Shown here: one piece after another, positions 8,750 through 15,885 of the stretch
Layout: the number at the start of each line of letters is the position of its first letter
How positions within the stretch are numbered: position 1 is the first letter of the stretch
Source: Roseococcus thiosulfatophilus
GTDB lineage: Bacteria > Pseudomonadota > Alphaproteobacteria > Acetobacterales > Acetobacteraceae
Length of the DNA: 64,000 bases
Direction of reading: 5' to 3'
Assembly (NCBI RefSeq): GCF_017311575.1
Contig: NZ_JAFFQY010000011.1
Coordinates: forward strand, 310,001-374,000
Position numbers and translations under genes: made by a program
Notes under the pieces: generated by a model
What the model was told of the DNA's origin: nothing
What the model saw: only the letters and a program-made list of their open reading frames with translations
Databases searched by the model: none

Positions 8750-9667
8750 GTGCAACTCCGCCATTTGCCCCTGCCGCTGCTCGCCATGCCGATGGGGCTG
8801 GGCGGGCTCGGCCTCACCTGGCGCGAGGCGGCGCGGAACCATGGCGCCTCGGCCCTGGTGGGCGAGGCGGTGATGCTGCTCGCCGTGCTGGCCTGGGGGC
8901 TGCTGATCGGCCTGCACCTGCTGCGCGCGCTGCGCCACCCCGATGCGGTGGCCGAGGATTGGCGCCACCCGGTGCGCGCGAGCTTCTTCGCCGCCGGCAG
9001 CATCGGCGCCATGGAGGTGGCGGCGGCCTTCATCCCCTGGGCGCCGGGCCTGGCGCGCGGGCTGCTGCTGCTGGCCATCGCCGCGCATGTGGGGGTGGCG
9101 CTGGCGCTGCTGGCGCGCTGCATCCGCGGGCGCGGCCATGTGGACATGCTGGCCCCGCCCTTGCTGATGCCGCTGGTGGGGCATCTTGTGGCGGCGATGT
9201 TCTGCGCGCCCCTCGGCATGCACCTTCTGGGATGGATGCTGCTGGGGGTGGGCGGCCTGCTCTGGCTGCTGGTGATGCCGCTGCTGCTGTGGCGGCTGAT
9301 CGCGCGGCCGGACCTGGCGCCGGCGCTGCGCCCTTCGCTCGCCATCTTCCTGGCGCCGCCCACGGTGGGCAGCCTGGCGGTGGCCTCGCTCGCGGGCGTG
9401 GGGCCCTGGGTGCTGGCGCTGTTCGGGCTGTCCGCCTTCCTGCTGGCGCTGCTGGTGCTGGGCCTGCCCTACATGCTGGCGGCGGGCTTCACCCCGGCGC
9501 TGTGGTCCTTCACCTTCCCGCTGGCCAATTTCGCGGCGGTGATGGCGCTGGTGGCGCCGGGTTGGCCGGCCTGGGCGGCGCTGCTGGTGGTGACGGGGGT
9601 GATCGGCGTGATCCTGGCGCTGACGCTGCGCGCGGCCTGGGATGGGCGGCTGCTGGCGCCGCCTTAG
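8750..9667 (+). CDS. TDT/SLAC1-family anion channel-like membrane protein
   Basis: A 305-residue protein with about ten hydrophobic segments and almost no soluble parts. The layout, the N-terminal LPLPLLAMPMGLGGLGLTWR and the PLLMPLVGHLVAAMF stretch match the tellurite-resistance/dicarboxylate transporter (TDT, TehA/SLAC1) superfamily, whose members form anion channels. Transported ion unknown. The start is a GTG eight bases after thiD, preceded by CCGGGG; an ATG at 8786 (MPMGLGG) is a possible alternative. It is the last gene of the glmM-thiD unit and overlaps the convergent gntR gene by 4 bp. Confidence 0.75.
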   Translation: MQLRHLPLPLLAMPMGLGGLGLTWREAARNHGASALVGEAVMLLAVLAWGLLIGLHLLRALRHPDAVAEDWRHPVRASFFAAGSIGAMEVAAAFIPWAPGLARGLLLLAIAAHVGVALALLARCIRGRGHVDMLAPPLLMPLVGHLVAAMFCAPLGMHLLGWMLLGVGGLLWLLVMPLLLWRLIARPDLAPALRPSLAIFLAPPTVGSLAVASLAGVGPWVLALFGLSAFLLALLVLGLPYMLAAGFTPALWSFTFPLANFAAVMALVAPGWPAWAALLVVTGVIGVILALTLRAAWDGRLLAPP

Positions 9668-10383
9668 CGCAACTCCACCGCGTAGCGCAGCGCGTCCGTC
9701 CGCAGCAGGGTGTGGCGGTGCTCCACCCGCCGGTCCAGCACGTCGAAGGCGACGCGGGAGATGGCGAGCAAGGGCGTCCCCTCCGGCACGCCCAGCCGCG
9801 CGGCGGCTTCGGCGGGGGCCGCGATGGCCGTCAGTCTTTCCTCCACCCGCAGTACGGTCACGCCATGGTGGCGCTGGTAGTGGACGTAGAGCTCATCCTC
9901 CAGCACCTGGCCCAGCGGCAGGGCGAAGCCCGCGAAGAGGGGCGTCGGCAGGGCGATGGATTCCAGCACCACGGGCCGGCCTTCCACCAGGCGCAGGCGT
10001 TCCAGCGCCACCACGCGGGCGCGGCGCGGGAGGGAGAGCGCCTCCGCCTCCTCCGCCCGCGCGGGGCGGGTTTCCAGAAGATGCGCGATGGAGGTGGGCA
10101 CGGGGCGCGTGCCGTCCGGCGTCTCCACGCGGAAGAAGTGGAATAGGGCGCGGGCCGAGGTGGCCTCGGCCACATAGGTGCCCGCCCCCTGGCGGCGTTC
10201 GATGACGTTCTGCGCCTCCAGCGCTGCCAAGGCGCGGCGCAGCGTGCCCTGGCTGATGCCGTATTCGGCGGCGAGCACGGGTTCGGTCGGCAAGGCGGCA
10301 CCCGGCGCCCATTCGCCCGCCGCGATGCGCGCGCGCAGCGCGGCCTCGATGCGGGCGTAGAGGGGCGCCGGCTGTGTCTTCAA
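9664..10383 (-). CDS. GntR-family regulator, HutC subfamily
   Basis: A 239-residue transcription factor. Residues 5-72 form the winged helix (LYARIEAALRARIAAGEW, then GISQGTLRRALAALEAQNVI), and residues 85-235 form a UTRA effector-binding domain, which defines the HutC subfamily. The start is a TTG that overlaps the stop of the upstream thiamine-diphosphate enzyme gene (TTGA), so it is co-translated with that enzyme. HutC-type proteins usually sense a metabolite of the pathway they control and bind palindromes centred on a GTAT-like core. A fitting palindrome lies at 12039-12052, in front of both this operon and the divergent complex-II-like operon. It is therefore the likely local regulator (inference). 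Confidence 0.88.
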   Translation of the reverse strand: MKTQPAPLYARIEAALRARIAAGEWAPGAALPTEPVLAAEYGISQGTLRRALAALEAQNVIERRQGAGTYVAEATSARALFHFFRVETPDGTRPVPTSIAHLLETRPARAEEAEALSLPRRARVVALERLRLVEGRPVVLESIALPTPLFAGFALPLGQVLEDELYVHYQRHHGVTVLRVEERLTAIAAPAEAAARLGVPEGTPLLAISRVAFDVLDRRVEHRHTLLRTDALRYAVELR

Positions 10384-11999
10384 GCGGCGGGCCGGCGCAG
10401 GCCGGGGGCGGGCTGGCCCTCGATCAGCACGTTCACCACGGCGGGCTTGCCGCTGGCGAAGGCGCGTTCCAGGGCGGGGTGGAGTTCCTCGAAGCGCGTC
10501 ACGAATTCCCCATGCCCGCCCAGCGCGGCGGCCACCAGGTCATAGCGCGTGGCGCGGCCCAGTTCGCAGCCATGGGCGCGGTCGGCACCGTAGTCGCGCT
10601 TCTGGATCTGGTATTCGGCGTTCCACACCCCGTCATTGCCGACGACGCAGACGAAGGGGAGGTTGTGGCGCACCGCCGTGTCGAACTCGGCCATGTGGAA
10701 GCCGAAGGTGCCATCGCCCATGCAGGCCACGACCTTGCCCTCGGGCCGCGCCGCGCGGGCGCCGATGGCGAAGCAGGTGACGGCGCCGATGGCACCCGCC
10801 ACGCCATTGGTGATGCGCTCGCGGCCCTTCAGGATGGCCTGCATCCATTGGCCGACCTCGCCGCCGTCGAGCATCAGCGACGTGTCCTCCCCCAGGTGCC
10901 TCTGCAGCGCCATGGCGAGCGTGGCGGGGTGGATGGGGCCGCCCGCGCGGTCCTGGTATTGCGCCCAGGCGGGGGGGCGATAGGCCAGCACCTCGCGCGT
11001 GAAATCGCCCCAGGCGGGGTTGGGGTGCGCGGTAGCGGCTTCGGCCAGCGCCTTGCAGGCCTCGATGGGTGAGGCCATGGCGACCATGGCGAGCCGCGCC
11101 CCCAGCCCCTTCTGCGCGCGCGTGACCAGCGCGCCGTCCGGCTCGATGGCGATGAAGCGGGCCTTGGGTGCGGCGTTGCCGAATTTCAGCGTGAAGTCGA
11201 GCGGCTTGCCCAGCAGCACCACCAGGTCCGCCTGCTCCAGGGCTTCCGCGATGGAGCCGAGCGAGGGGTCGTTCAGCCCGCGCGGGCTTTCCATCATGAT
11301 GCTGGGCAGGCCCGTGGCCTTCTCCAGCGCGGCGCGGGCGGCGTTGCCCTCGGGATTGTTCAGCGCGGAACCGACGACGATCAGCGCCTTCTGGGCCGCG
11401 TTGATCGCGCCCAGCACCGCCTTGCAGCTTTCGGGCGAGAGCGGCATGGGCGGGGCGAGATAGGCGGCCTCGTCGGGCAGGATGGGCTTGGCCTTACCCT
11501 CCAGCACATCGGTCGGCAGCGAGATGTGCACGGGGCCGGGCCGCCCGCCGCGCGCGATGGCAAACGCCTTCGCCACATCCTGCGCGAGGCCCGCCGTGTT
11601 CTCGGCCAGCCAGGCGGCCTTGGTCAGCGGCGCGGCCATGGCCACCTGCGGCGTCTCCTGGAAGGCGCCCATGCCCAGCTGGTCGGTCGGCGCGTGGCCC
11701 GAGAGCAGCAGCACCGGCACCTCGCTGGCCATCGCCGTCGGCAGCGCCGCGCAGGCATTGGAATGGCCCTGGCCGCCGGTGACCAGCGCCACGCCCACCT
11801 CGCCCGTCAGCCGCGCCCAGGCTTCGGCCATGTGGACGGCGGCGGCCTCGTGGCGGACATGGATGATGCTGATGTTGTCGCCGAAGGCCGCGTCATAGAC
11901 CTCCATGATGTGGTTGCCGGAGAGGCTGAACACGCGGGTCACGCCGCCGCGCTTGAGCGCCCCCCACAGGATGTCCGCGCCGCGGAGTTCGTGCTGCAT
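10380..11999 (-). CDS. Thiamine diphosphate-dependent enzyme, acetolactate synthase-like
   Basis: A 539-residue member of the acetolactate synthase/decarboxylase superfamily. The N-terminal PYR domain carries the activating glutamate E51 in HVRHEAAAVHMAEA. The central domain includes ARGGRPGPVHISLPTDV, and the C-terminal PP domain has the GDG motif (D429) leading to the magnesium Asn in VVGNDGVWN. The start ATG at 11999 follows GGAGAGGGG; an upstream ATG at 12056 is unlikely. It is not assigned as IlvB because no small subunit is nearby and it is paired with a GntR regulator and a divergent catabolic-looking operon. Candidate activities include 2-oxoacid decarboxylase or acyl-CoA/sulfoacetaldehyde-type lyase. 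The substrate is not readable from sequence. Confidence 0.8.
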   Translation of the reverse strand: MQHELRGADILWGALKRGGVTRVFSLSGNHIMEVYDAAFGDNISIIHVRHEAAAVHMAEAWARLTGEVGVALVTGGQGHSNACAALPTAMASEVPVLLLSGHAPTDQLGMGAFQETPQVAMAAPLTKAAWLAENTAGLAQDVAKAFAIARGGRPGPVHISLPTDVLEGKAKPILPDEAAYLAPPMPLSPESCKAVLGAINAAQKALIVVGSALNNPEGNAARAALEKATGLPSIMMESPRGLNDPSLGSIAEALEQADLVVLLGKPLDFTLKFGNAAPKARFIAIEPDGALVTRAQKGLGARLAMVAMASPIEACKALAEAATAHPNPAWGDFTREVLAYRPPAWAQYQDRAGGPIHPATLAMALQRHLGEDTSLMLDGGEVGQWMQAILKGRERITNGVAGAIGAVTCFAIGARAARPEGKVVACMGDGTFGFHMAEFDTAVRHNLPFVCVVGNDGVWNAEYQIQKRDYGADRAHGCELGRATRYDLVAAALGGHGEFVTRFEELHPALERAFASGKPAVVNVLIEGQPAPGLRRPAA

Positions 12000-12038
12000 G
12001 TCTCGTTTCCCCTCTCCAGAGGGCGGCAGCCTGCCCCG

Positions 12039-12052
12039 GTCTTGTATAAGAC
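12039..12052. promoter_or_regulatory. Candidate GntR/HutC operator in a divergent promoter
   Basis: GTCTTGTATAAGAC sits in the 77-bp gap between the divergent thiamine-diphosphate enzyme and iron-sulfur subunit genes. Its GTCTT/AAGAC arms and GTAT core resemble operators bound by HutC-type GntR proteins. It is nested in a larger inverted repeat with perfect 9-bp arms, CTGCCCCGG (12031-12039) and CCGGGGCAG (12059-12067). TATAAG within it could also serve as a -10 element for the rightward operon. Confidence 0.55.
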
Positions 12053-12076
12053 TCAAGCCCGGGGCAGAGTGCGGGG

Positions 12077-12841
12077 ATGGAAACGGTCCCGAAGGGCGAA
12101 AAGGCCCAAGACACCCTGAAAGTCAGGGTCTGGCGCGGGGATGCGGCGGGCGGGGAATTCCGCGAATACGCCGTCCCCGCGCGCGAGAACCAGACGGTGC
12201 TGGACGTGGTGACGCAGATCCAGCGCGAGCAGGAACCCGACCTCGCCTACCGCTTCGCCTGCCGGGTGGGCATGTGCGGAAGCTGCGCCATGGAGGTGAA
12301 TGGCCGCGCCCGCTGGACCTGCCGCACCCATGTGAAGCGCGTAGCGGCCCCGGGCGAGGCGCTGGAGATCCGGCCGCTCGCCAACCTGCCCGTGATCCGC
12401 GACCTGGCCACCGACATGGCGCCCTTCTTCGACAAATGGGCGCGGGCGGGCGGGACCTTCCAGCCCAAGGACGCGCCCGATGGCGCGGTGCCGGCGGAAT
12501 TCTCCGTGGTGCCGCCGGAGTCGAAACAGCGGCGCGAGGCCGATGCGGGCATCGAGTGCATCGGCTGCGGAGTCTGCTATGCCTCCTGCGACATCGTGGC
12601 CTGGAACCCGGACTATCTCGGCCCCGCCGCCATGAACCGCGCCTGGACGCTGGTGAATGACGTGCGCGACGGGGCGCGGCGCGAAAGGCTGGAGGCGGTC
12701 AGTGGCGATGCGGGCTGCCATTCCTGCCACTCCACGCAATCCTGCACGGAGAGGTGCCCCAAGAACCTCGACCCCTCCTCGGCCATCGCGGGGCTGAAGC
12801 GGACGCTGTTCTGGGACAGCCTGTGGGGAAGGCTGCGATGA
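12077..12841 (+). CDS. Succinate dehydrogenase/fumarate reductase-like iron-sulfur subunit
   Basis: A 254-residue electron-transfer subunit of a complex-II-like enzyme. The N-terminal plant-type ferredoxin domain ligates the [2Fe-2S] cluster with C62, C67, C70 and C82. The C-terminal domain has C161-C164-C167-C171 for [4Fe-4S], and C214, C223 and C227 (with an additional C217) where the [3Fe-4S] and shared ligands are expected, ending in CPKNLDP. It heads an operon in which the order is unusual (iron-sulfur subunit, anchors, transporter, hydro-lyase, peptide, flavoprotein), whereas a housekeeping sdh operon is normally sdhCDAB. It overlaps the next gene by an ATGA. Likely role: passing electrons from the flavoprotein at 15882 to a membrane quinone. 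Confidence 0.9.
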   Translation: METVPKGEKAQDTLKVRVWRGDAAGGEFREYAVPARENQTVLDVVTQIQREQEPDLAYRFACRVGMCGSCAMEVNGRARWTCRTHVKRVAAPGEALEIRPLANLPVIRDLATDMAPFFDKWARAGGTFQPKDAPDGAVPAEFSVVPPESKQRREADAGIECIGCGVCYASCDIVAWNPDYLGPAAMNRAWTLVNDVRDGARRERLEAVSGDAGCHSCHSTQSCTERCPKNLDPSSAIAGLKRTLFWDSLWGRLR

Positions 12842-13179
12842 GCGCGCGGGCGGGCCGGCACATGTGGGTGGCGCAGCGCGTCACCGCCATGTTCCTGGGT
12901 GTGGCGGTGCTGGTGCACCTGGTCACCATCATGGTCGCGGTGCGGGGCGGGCTGAGTGCGACGGAAATCCTGGGGCGCACCCAGGGCGCGACGGGCTGGT
13001 TCGCCTTCTACGCCGCCTTCGCCCTGGCGGCCGGCCTGCATGGCGCCATCGGGCTGCGCAACATCGCGATGGAGTGGCTGGGCTGGCGCGGGCGGGGCTT
13101 CGACATGGCGTGGCTCGGCATCGGCGTCGTCACCGCGCTGTTCGGCATCCGCGCCGCCTGGGGGCTTTATGCGTCCTGA
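12838..13179 (+). CDS. Complex-II-like membrane anchor subunit 1
   Basis: A 113-residue protein with three hydrophobic segments (about 17-34, 53-75 and 90-110), the size and topology of an SdhC/FrdC-type anchor. H22 in VAVLVHLVTIM and H62 in AGLHGAIGLRN are candidate heme b or quinone-site ligands. Position, start overlap with the iron-sulfur gene (ATGA) and the following sister gene support the assignment; sequence similarity to classical SdhC is weak by eye. Together with the next gene it should anchor the dehydrogenase at the cytoplasmic face of the inner membrane. Confidence 0.75.
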   Translation: MSARAGRHMWVAQRVTAMFLGVAVLVHLVTIMVAVRGGLSATEILGRTQGATGWFAFYAAFALAAGLHGAIGLRNIAMEWLGWRGRGFDMAWLGIGVVTALFGIRAAWGLYAS

Positions 13180-13516
13180 CATGCGCGGCCGGTCGCACCC
13201 CACCTATGTGGCCTTCATCCTGCATCGCGTCTCGGGCCTGCTGCTGGCGCTGTTCCTGCCGCTGCATTTCTGGGCACTGGGCCAGGCGATCCAGGGCGAG
13301 GCCGCGCTGGACGGCTTCCTGCGCTGGGCCGACAACCCGCTGGTGAAGGCCGCCGAATGGGCGCTGGTGGTGCTGCTGGCGCTGCACCTGGCCGGCGGCC
13401 TGCGCGTGATGGCGCTGGAATTCTTGGGCTGGCGCGCCCGGCAGAAGGACATGGTGGCGGTCAGCGCCGGCCTCGCCTTCGCGGCCGGCGTGCTGTTCCT
13501 CCTCAATGTGGGCTGA
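13169..13516 (+). CDS. Complex-II-like membrane anchor subunit 2 (SdhC/D superfamily)
   Basis: A 115-residue three-helix membrane protein. The first part, SHPTYVAFILHRVSGLLLAL, carries the recognisable SdhC-type signature (HRxSG) and the next helix entry LPLHFWALG supplies another histidine. ALHLAGGLRVMALEFLGW gives a further heme-ligand candidate. The ATG at 13169 is preferred because GGGGGC precedes it. That makes an 11-bp overlap with the previous gene; the ATG at 13181 is the alternative. With subunit 1 it would bind heme b and quinone. Confidence 0.8.
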   Translation: MRPDMRGRSHPTYVAFILHRVSGLLLALFLPLHFWALGQAIQGEAALDGFLRWADNPLVKAAEWALVVLLALHLAGGLRVMALEFLGWRARQKDMVAVSAGLAFAAGVLFLLNVG

Positions 13517-14237
13517 GATCCTCCTCGTCTCGGCGGGGGGCTTTCTGGCCGCCTTCTGCGCCTCCATCGCGGGCTTCGCCTTCGTGCTGGTGGGGGCCGC
13601 GGTGCTGCTGCAATTCATGGCGCCGGCGCTGGTGGCGCCCATTCTCGTCATCGGCAGCCTGATCGTGCAGGGCATCGGCACCGTCGCCGTCTGGCGCGAC
13701 ATCCCGTGGCCGCGCATGTGGCTGTATGTGGGGACGGCGACGCTGGGCATTCCGCTCGGCATCGCGGTGCTGGCGCTGGGGCCCGCGCGCTGGATCGTGG
13801 CGGGTGTCGGCGTGCTGCTGGTGGTCTATGCGGGCTATACGCTCGCACGCATCGCGCTGCGGATGGCGCCCGCGCGCCTGCATGCCAGCACGGGGCGGGA
13901 CGCCGCGGTGGGCTTCGCCTCGGGCATCCTGGGCGGCATCGGCGGCTATGTGGGCGCGCTGGTGGGCATGTGGGCCGATATGCAGGCCATGGCCCCGCGC
14001 GACACGCGCGCGCTGATGCAGCCCTTCATCGCCATCATGCAGGCCATCACCATCCTGGGCCTCGCCTTCACCGGCTTCTTCACGCGCGAGGCCGCCATCC
14101 TGACCGCGACCGCCGTGCCCGCTTTGCTGCTGGGCACCTGGCTTGGCCTGCGCGCGGGCCGGCGCCTGCCGGCGCAGGGCTTCCGCCTGGTGCTGCTGTC
14201 GCTGCTGCTGGTCTCCGGCATCTTTCTGCTTTTGTGA
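13506..14237 (+). CDS. TSUP-family membrane transporter (TauE/SafE-like)
   Basis: A 243-residue polytopic membrane protein with about eight hydrophobic segments in two repeated halves, each opening with a GxxGGxxG-type turn (SIAGFAFVLVGAAVLLQF; GILGGIGGYVGALVGMW). This is the layout of the TSUP family, known for exporters of sulfite and sulfoacetate and for other organic anions. It overlaps the preceding anchor gene by 11 bp, and a metabolic gene follows 11 bp after its stop, so it is part of the operon. It could export an end product or import the operon's substrate. The embedded position between complex-II-like and hydro-lyase genes is unusual. Confidence 0.8.
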   Translation: MWAEILLVSAGGFLAAFCASIAGFAFVLVGAAVLLQFMAPALVAPILVIGSLIVQGIGTVAVWRDIPWPRMWLYVGTATLGIPLGIAVLALGPARWIVAGVGVLLVVYAGYTLARIALRMAPARLHASTGRDAAVGFASGILGGIGGYVGALVGMWADMQAMAPRDTRALMQPFIAIMQAITILGLAFTGFFTREAAILTATAVPALLLGTWLGLRAGRRLPAQGFRLVLLSLLLVSGIFLLL

Positions 14238-14248
14238 GGGAAACGCCC

Positions 14249-15151
14249 ATGTCCGTGATCTCCGCCCCCGACAAGCTGCGCGTCACCCCCGATGCGATCG
14301 AGGAGGCCGCGAAGCTTCTCTACATCCGCGCGCTGAAGATCCTGCCCGATGACATCAAGCAGGGTTTTTTCCGATTGGATTCGACCGAGACGGACGGGCT
14401 GGCCAAGTCCGTGCTGGCGACCATGATCGAGAACATCGCGGTGGCCGAGCGCACGGAAAACCTGCTCTGCCAGGACACCGGCATTCCCATCTTCAACGTG
14501 CAGATCGGCCGCGATGTGGAGGTGGATGGCTGGGCGCTGAAGCAGGCCATCGCGCGCGGCACCGAGCGCGCGACGCGCGAGCACCCGCTGCGCAGTTCCG
14601 TGGTGCACCCCATCACGCGGGTGAACGCGCACACCTCCTGCGGGGCGCATGTGCCCGTCATCCACATTGATTTCGTGGAGACGCCGCGCACCCTGCGGCT
14701 GGAAATGATCCCGAAGGGCAGCGGGTCCGAGAACGGCTCCTTCCTACAGATGCTCATCCCGGCCGATGGGCTTTCGGGCGTGAAGCGCTTCGTGGTGGAT
14801 GCGGCGATCAAGGCGGGCGGCAAGGTCTGCCCGCCGACCATCCTGGGCGTGGGTGTCGGCGGCACCAGCGACCTCTGCATGCACCTCGCCAAGGTGGCGG
14901 CGACGCGGCCGCTGGGCTCGGTCTGCGCGGATGCGGAAGGGGCGAAGCTGGAGGTGGAGCTTTCCGAGGCGGTGAACAGCCTCGGCATCGGCCCGCAGGG
15001 GCTGGGCGGGGACAGCACCGCCTTCGCGGTGCATGTGGAAGTGGCGGCGACGCACATCACCATGAACCCCGTGGCCGTGAACGTGCAATGCCATTCGGCG
15101 CGGCGGGCGAGTGCGACCTTCACGCCGGAAGGCGTCGAGGTGGGGTTCTAG
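14249..15151 (+). CDS. Class I fumarase-like hydro-lyase, alpha subunit (divergent)
   Basis: A 300-residue homologue of the N-terminal half of iron-sulfur fumarase and of tartrate dehydratase alpha. The three expected cluster cysteines are present: C74 in LLCQDTGIP, C194 in KVCPPTILGVGVGG and C281 in VQCHSARRA. Two active-site stretches differ from what I recall of canonical members. The NTGDNTP-type loop is replaced by HTSCGAHVP (128-136), and the lysine of GLGGKTTAL is an aspartate (GLGGDSTAF, D255). A lyase adding water across a double bond of a dicarboxylate is expected. Fumarate itself is not assured. The start follows GTGAGGGAAACGCCC. The beta subunit is 3 bp downstream. Confidence 0.85.
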   Translation: MSVISAPDKLRVTPDAIEEAAKLLYIRALKILPDDIKQGFFRLDSTETDGLAKSVLATMIENIAVAERTENLLCQDTGIPIFNVQIGRDVEVDGWALKQAIARGTERATREHPLRSSVVHPITRVNAHTSCGAHVPVIHIDFVETPRTLRLEMIPKGSGSENGSFLQMLIPADGLSGVKRFVVDAAIKAGGKVCPPTILGVGVGGTSDLCMHLAKVAATRPLGSVCADAEGAKLEVELSEAVNSLGIGPQGLGGDSTAFAVHVEVAATHITMNPVAVNVQCHSARRASATFTPEGVEVGF

Positions 15152-15154
15152 ACG

Positions 15155-15760
15155 ATGGCCCACCACACCCTCCACATGCCCTGCACCGAGGCCGACATCC
15201 GCAAGCTGCGGGTGGGTGACACCGTCACCTTGCAGGACACGCTCTTCGGCATCCGCGACGCCACGCAGATCCACATGTTCGACCGCGGCCGGCGCACGCG
15301 CTTCGATTTGAACGGCCATGCGGTGATCCACACGGCACCGAATGTGCGGAAGGTGGAACCCACCGGGACGAACCAGGCGGGCTACGAGGCCGTCTGCATC
15401 GGCACCACCACCTCCGACCGCATGGAGCGCTTCACCCGGCCGCTGATGGAGCGCGAGGGGGTCCGCATTATCATCGGCAAGGGCGGGCTGCGCGACGACA
15501 GCGCGCGCGCCTTCCAGGAACTCGGCGGCTGCTACCTGGCCGTCATCGGCGGGGCGGCGGCGCTGGAGACCACCTGGATCACGGCCATCGAGGACGTGGA
15601 CCTGGACGACCTCAACCCCGAAAGCCTCTGGCGCTTCGCCATCCGCGACTTCGGCCCGCTGATCGTGGGCATGGATGCCCATGGCGGCAGCCTCTACCGC
15701 GACGTGCAGTCGAGCGTGGAGGCGCGGCGCGCGGCGGTGCTGGCTAAGCTGGGGGCGTGA
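15155..15760 (+). CDS. Class I fumarase-like hydro-lyase, beta subunit
   Basis: A 201-residue partner matching the C-terminal (swivelling) domain of class I fumarases and TtdB. Landmarks are LRVGDTVTLQDTLFGIRDA, the GTTTSDRM stretch (GPTTS in most relatives), IIIGKGGL, and YLAVIGGAAALETTWI. Both subunits together make the active site, so it is expected to fold with the alpha subunit encoded just upstream. The second glycine-proline of the TTS loop being threonine parallels the unusual alpha-subunit loop. Its stop codon overlaps the start of a small exported peptide gene (TGATG). Confidence 0.88.
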   Translation: MAHHTLHMPCTEADIRKLRVGDTVTLQDTLFGIRDATQIHMFDRGRRTRFDLNGHAVIHTAPNVRKVEPTGTNQAGYEAVCIGTTTSDRMERFTRPLMEREGVRIIIGKGGLRDDSARAFQELGGCYLAVIGGAAALETTWITAIEDVDLDDLNPESLWRFAIRDFGPLIVGMDAHGGSLYRDVQSSVEARRAAVLAKLGA

Positions 15761-15885
15761 TGCGCACGCTCCTGCTCACCCTGCTCCTGGCGCTGCCCGC
15801 CGCCGCGCAGCCCGCGCCCCCGCCCGCACCCGCCGCCGAGGATTGCGGCTGCGGCGTGCCTACCAACCCGCGAGGCCCGAGATGA
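15760..15885 (+). CDS. 41-residue exported peptide, translationally coupled (unrecognised)
   Basis: A short reading frame that exactly bridges the beta-subunit and flavoprotein genes. Its ATG overlaps the upstream stop (TGATG) and its TGA overlaps the downstream start (ATGA). The peptide begins MRTLLLTLLLALPAAAQ, a compact signal peptide with an AAA-Q type cleavage site. It continues with a proline-alanine run and ends EDCGCGVPTNPRGPR. The mature form would be only about 25 residues with a CGC pair that could bind metal or form a disulfide. No family is recognised. The double overlap argues that it is translated; it could be a coupling device as well as a functional peptide. Confidence 0.6.
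   Translation: MRTLLLTLLLALPAAAQPAPPPAPAAEDCGCGVPTNPRGPR

Noticed and set aside
10380-11999. Assignment of the TPP enzyme as acetolactate synthase large subunit (IlvB)
   Set aside because: There is no small subunit, it is coupled to a GntR regulator, and the context is catabolic; only the superfamily can be supported.
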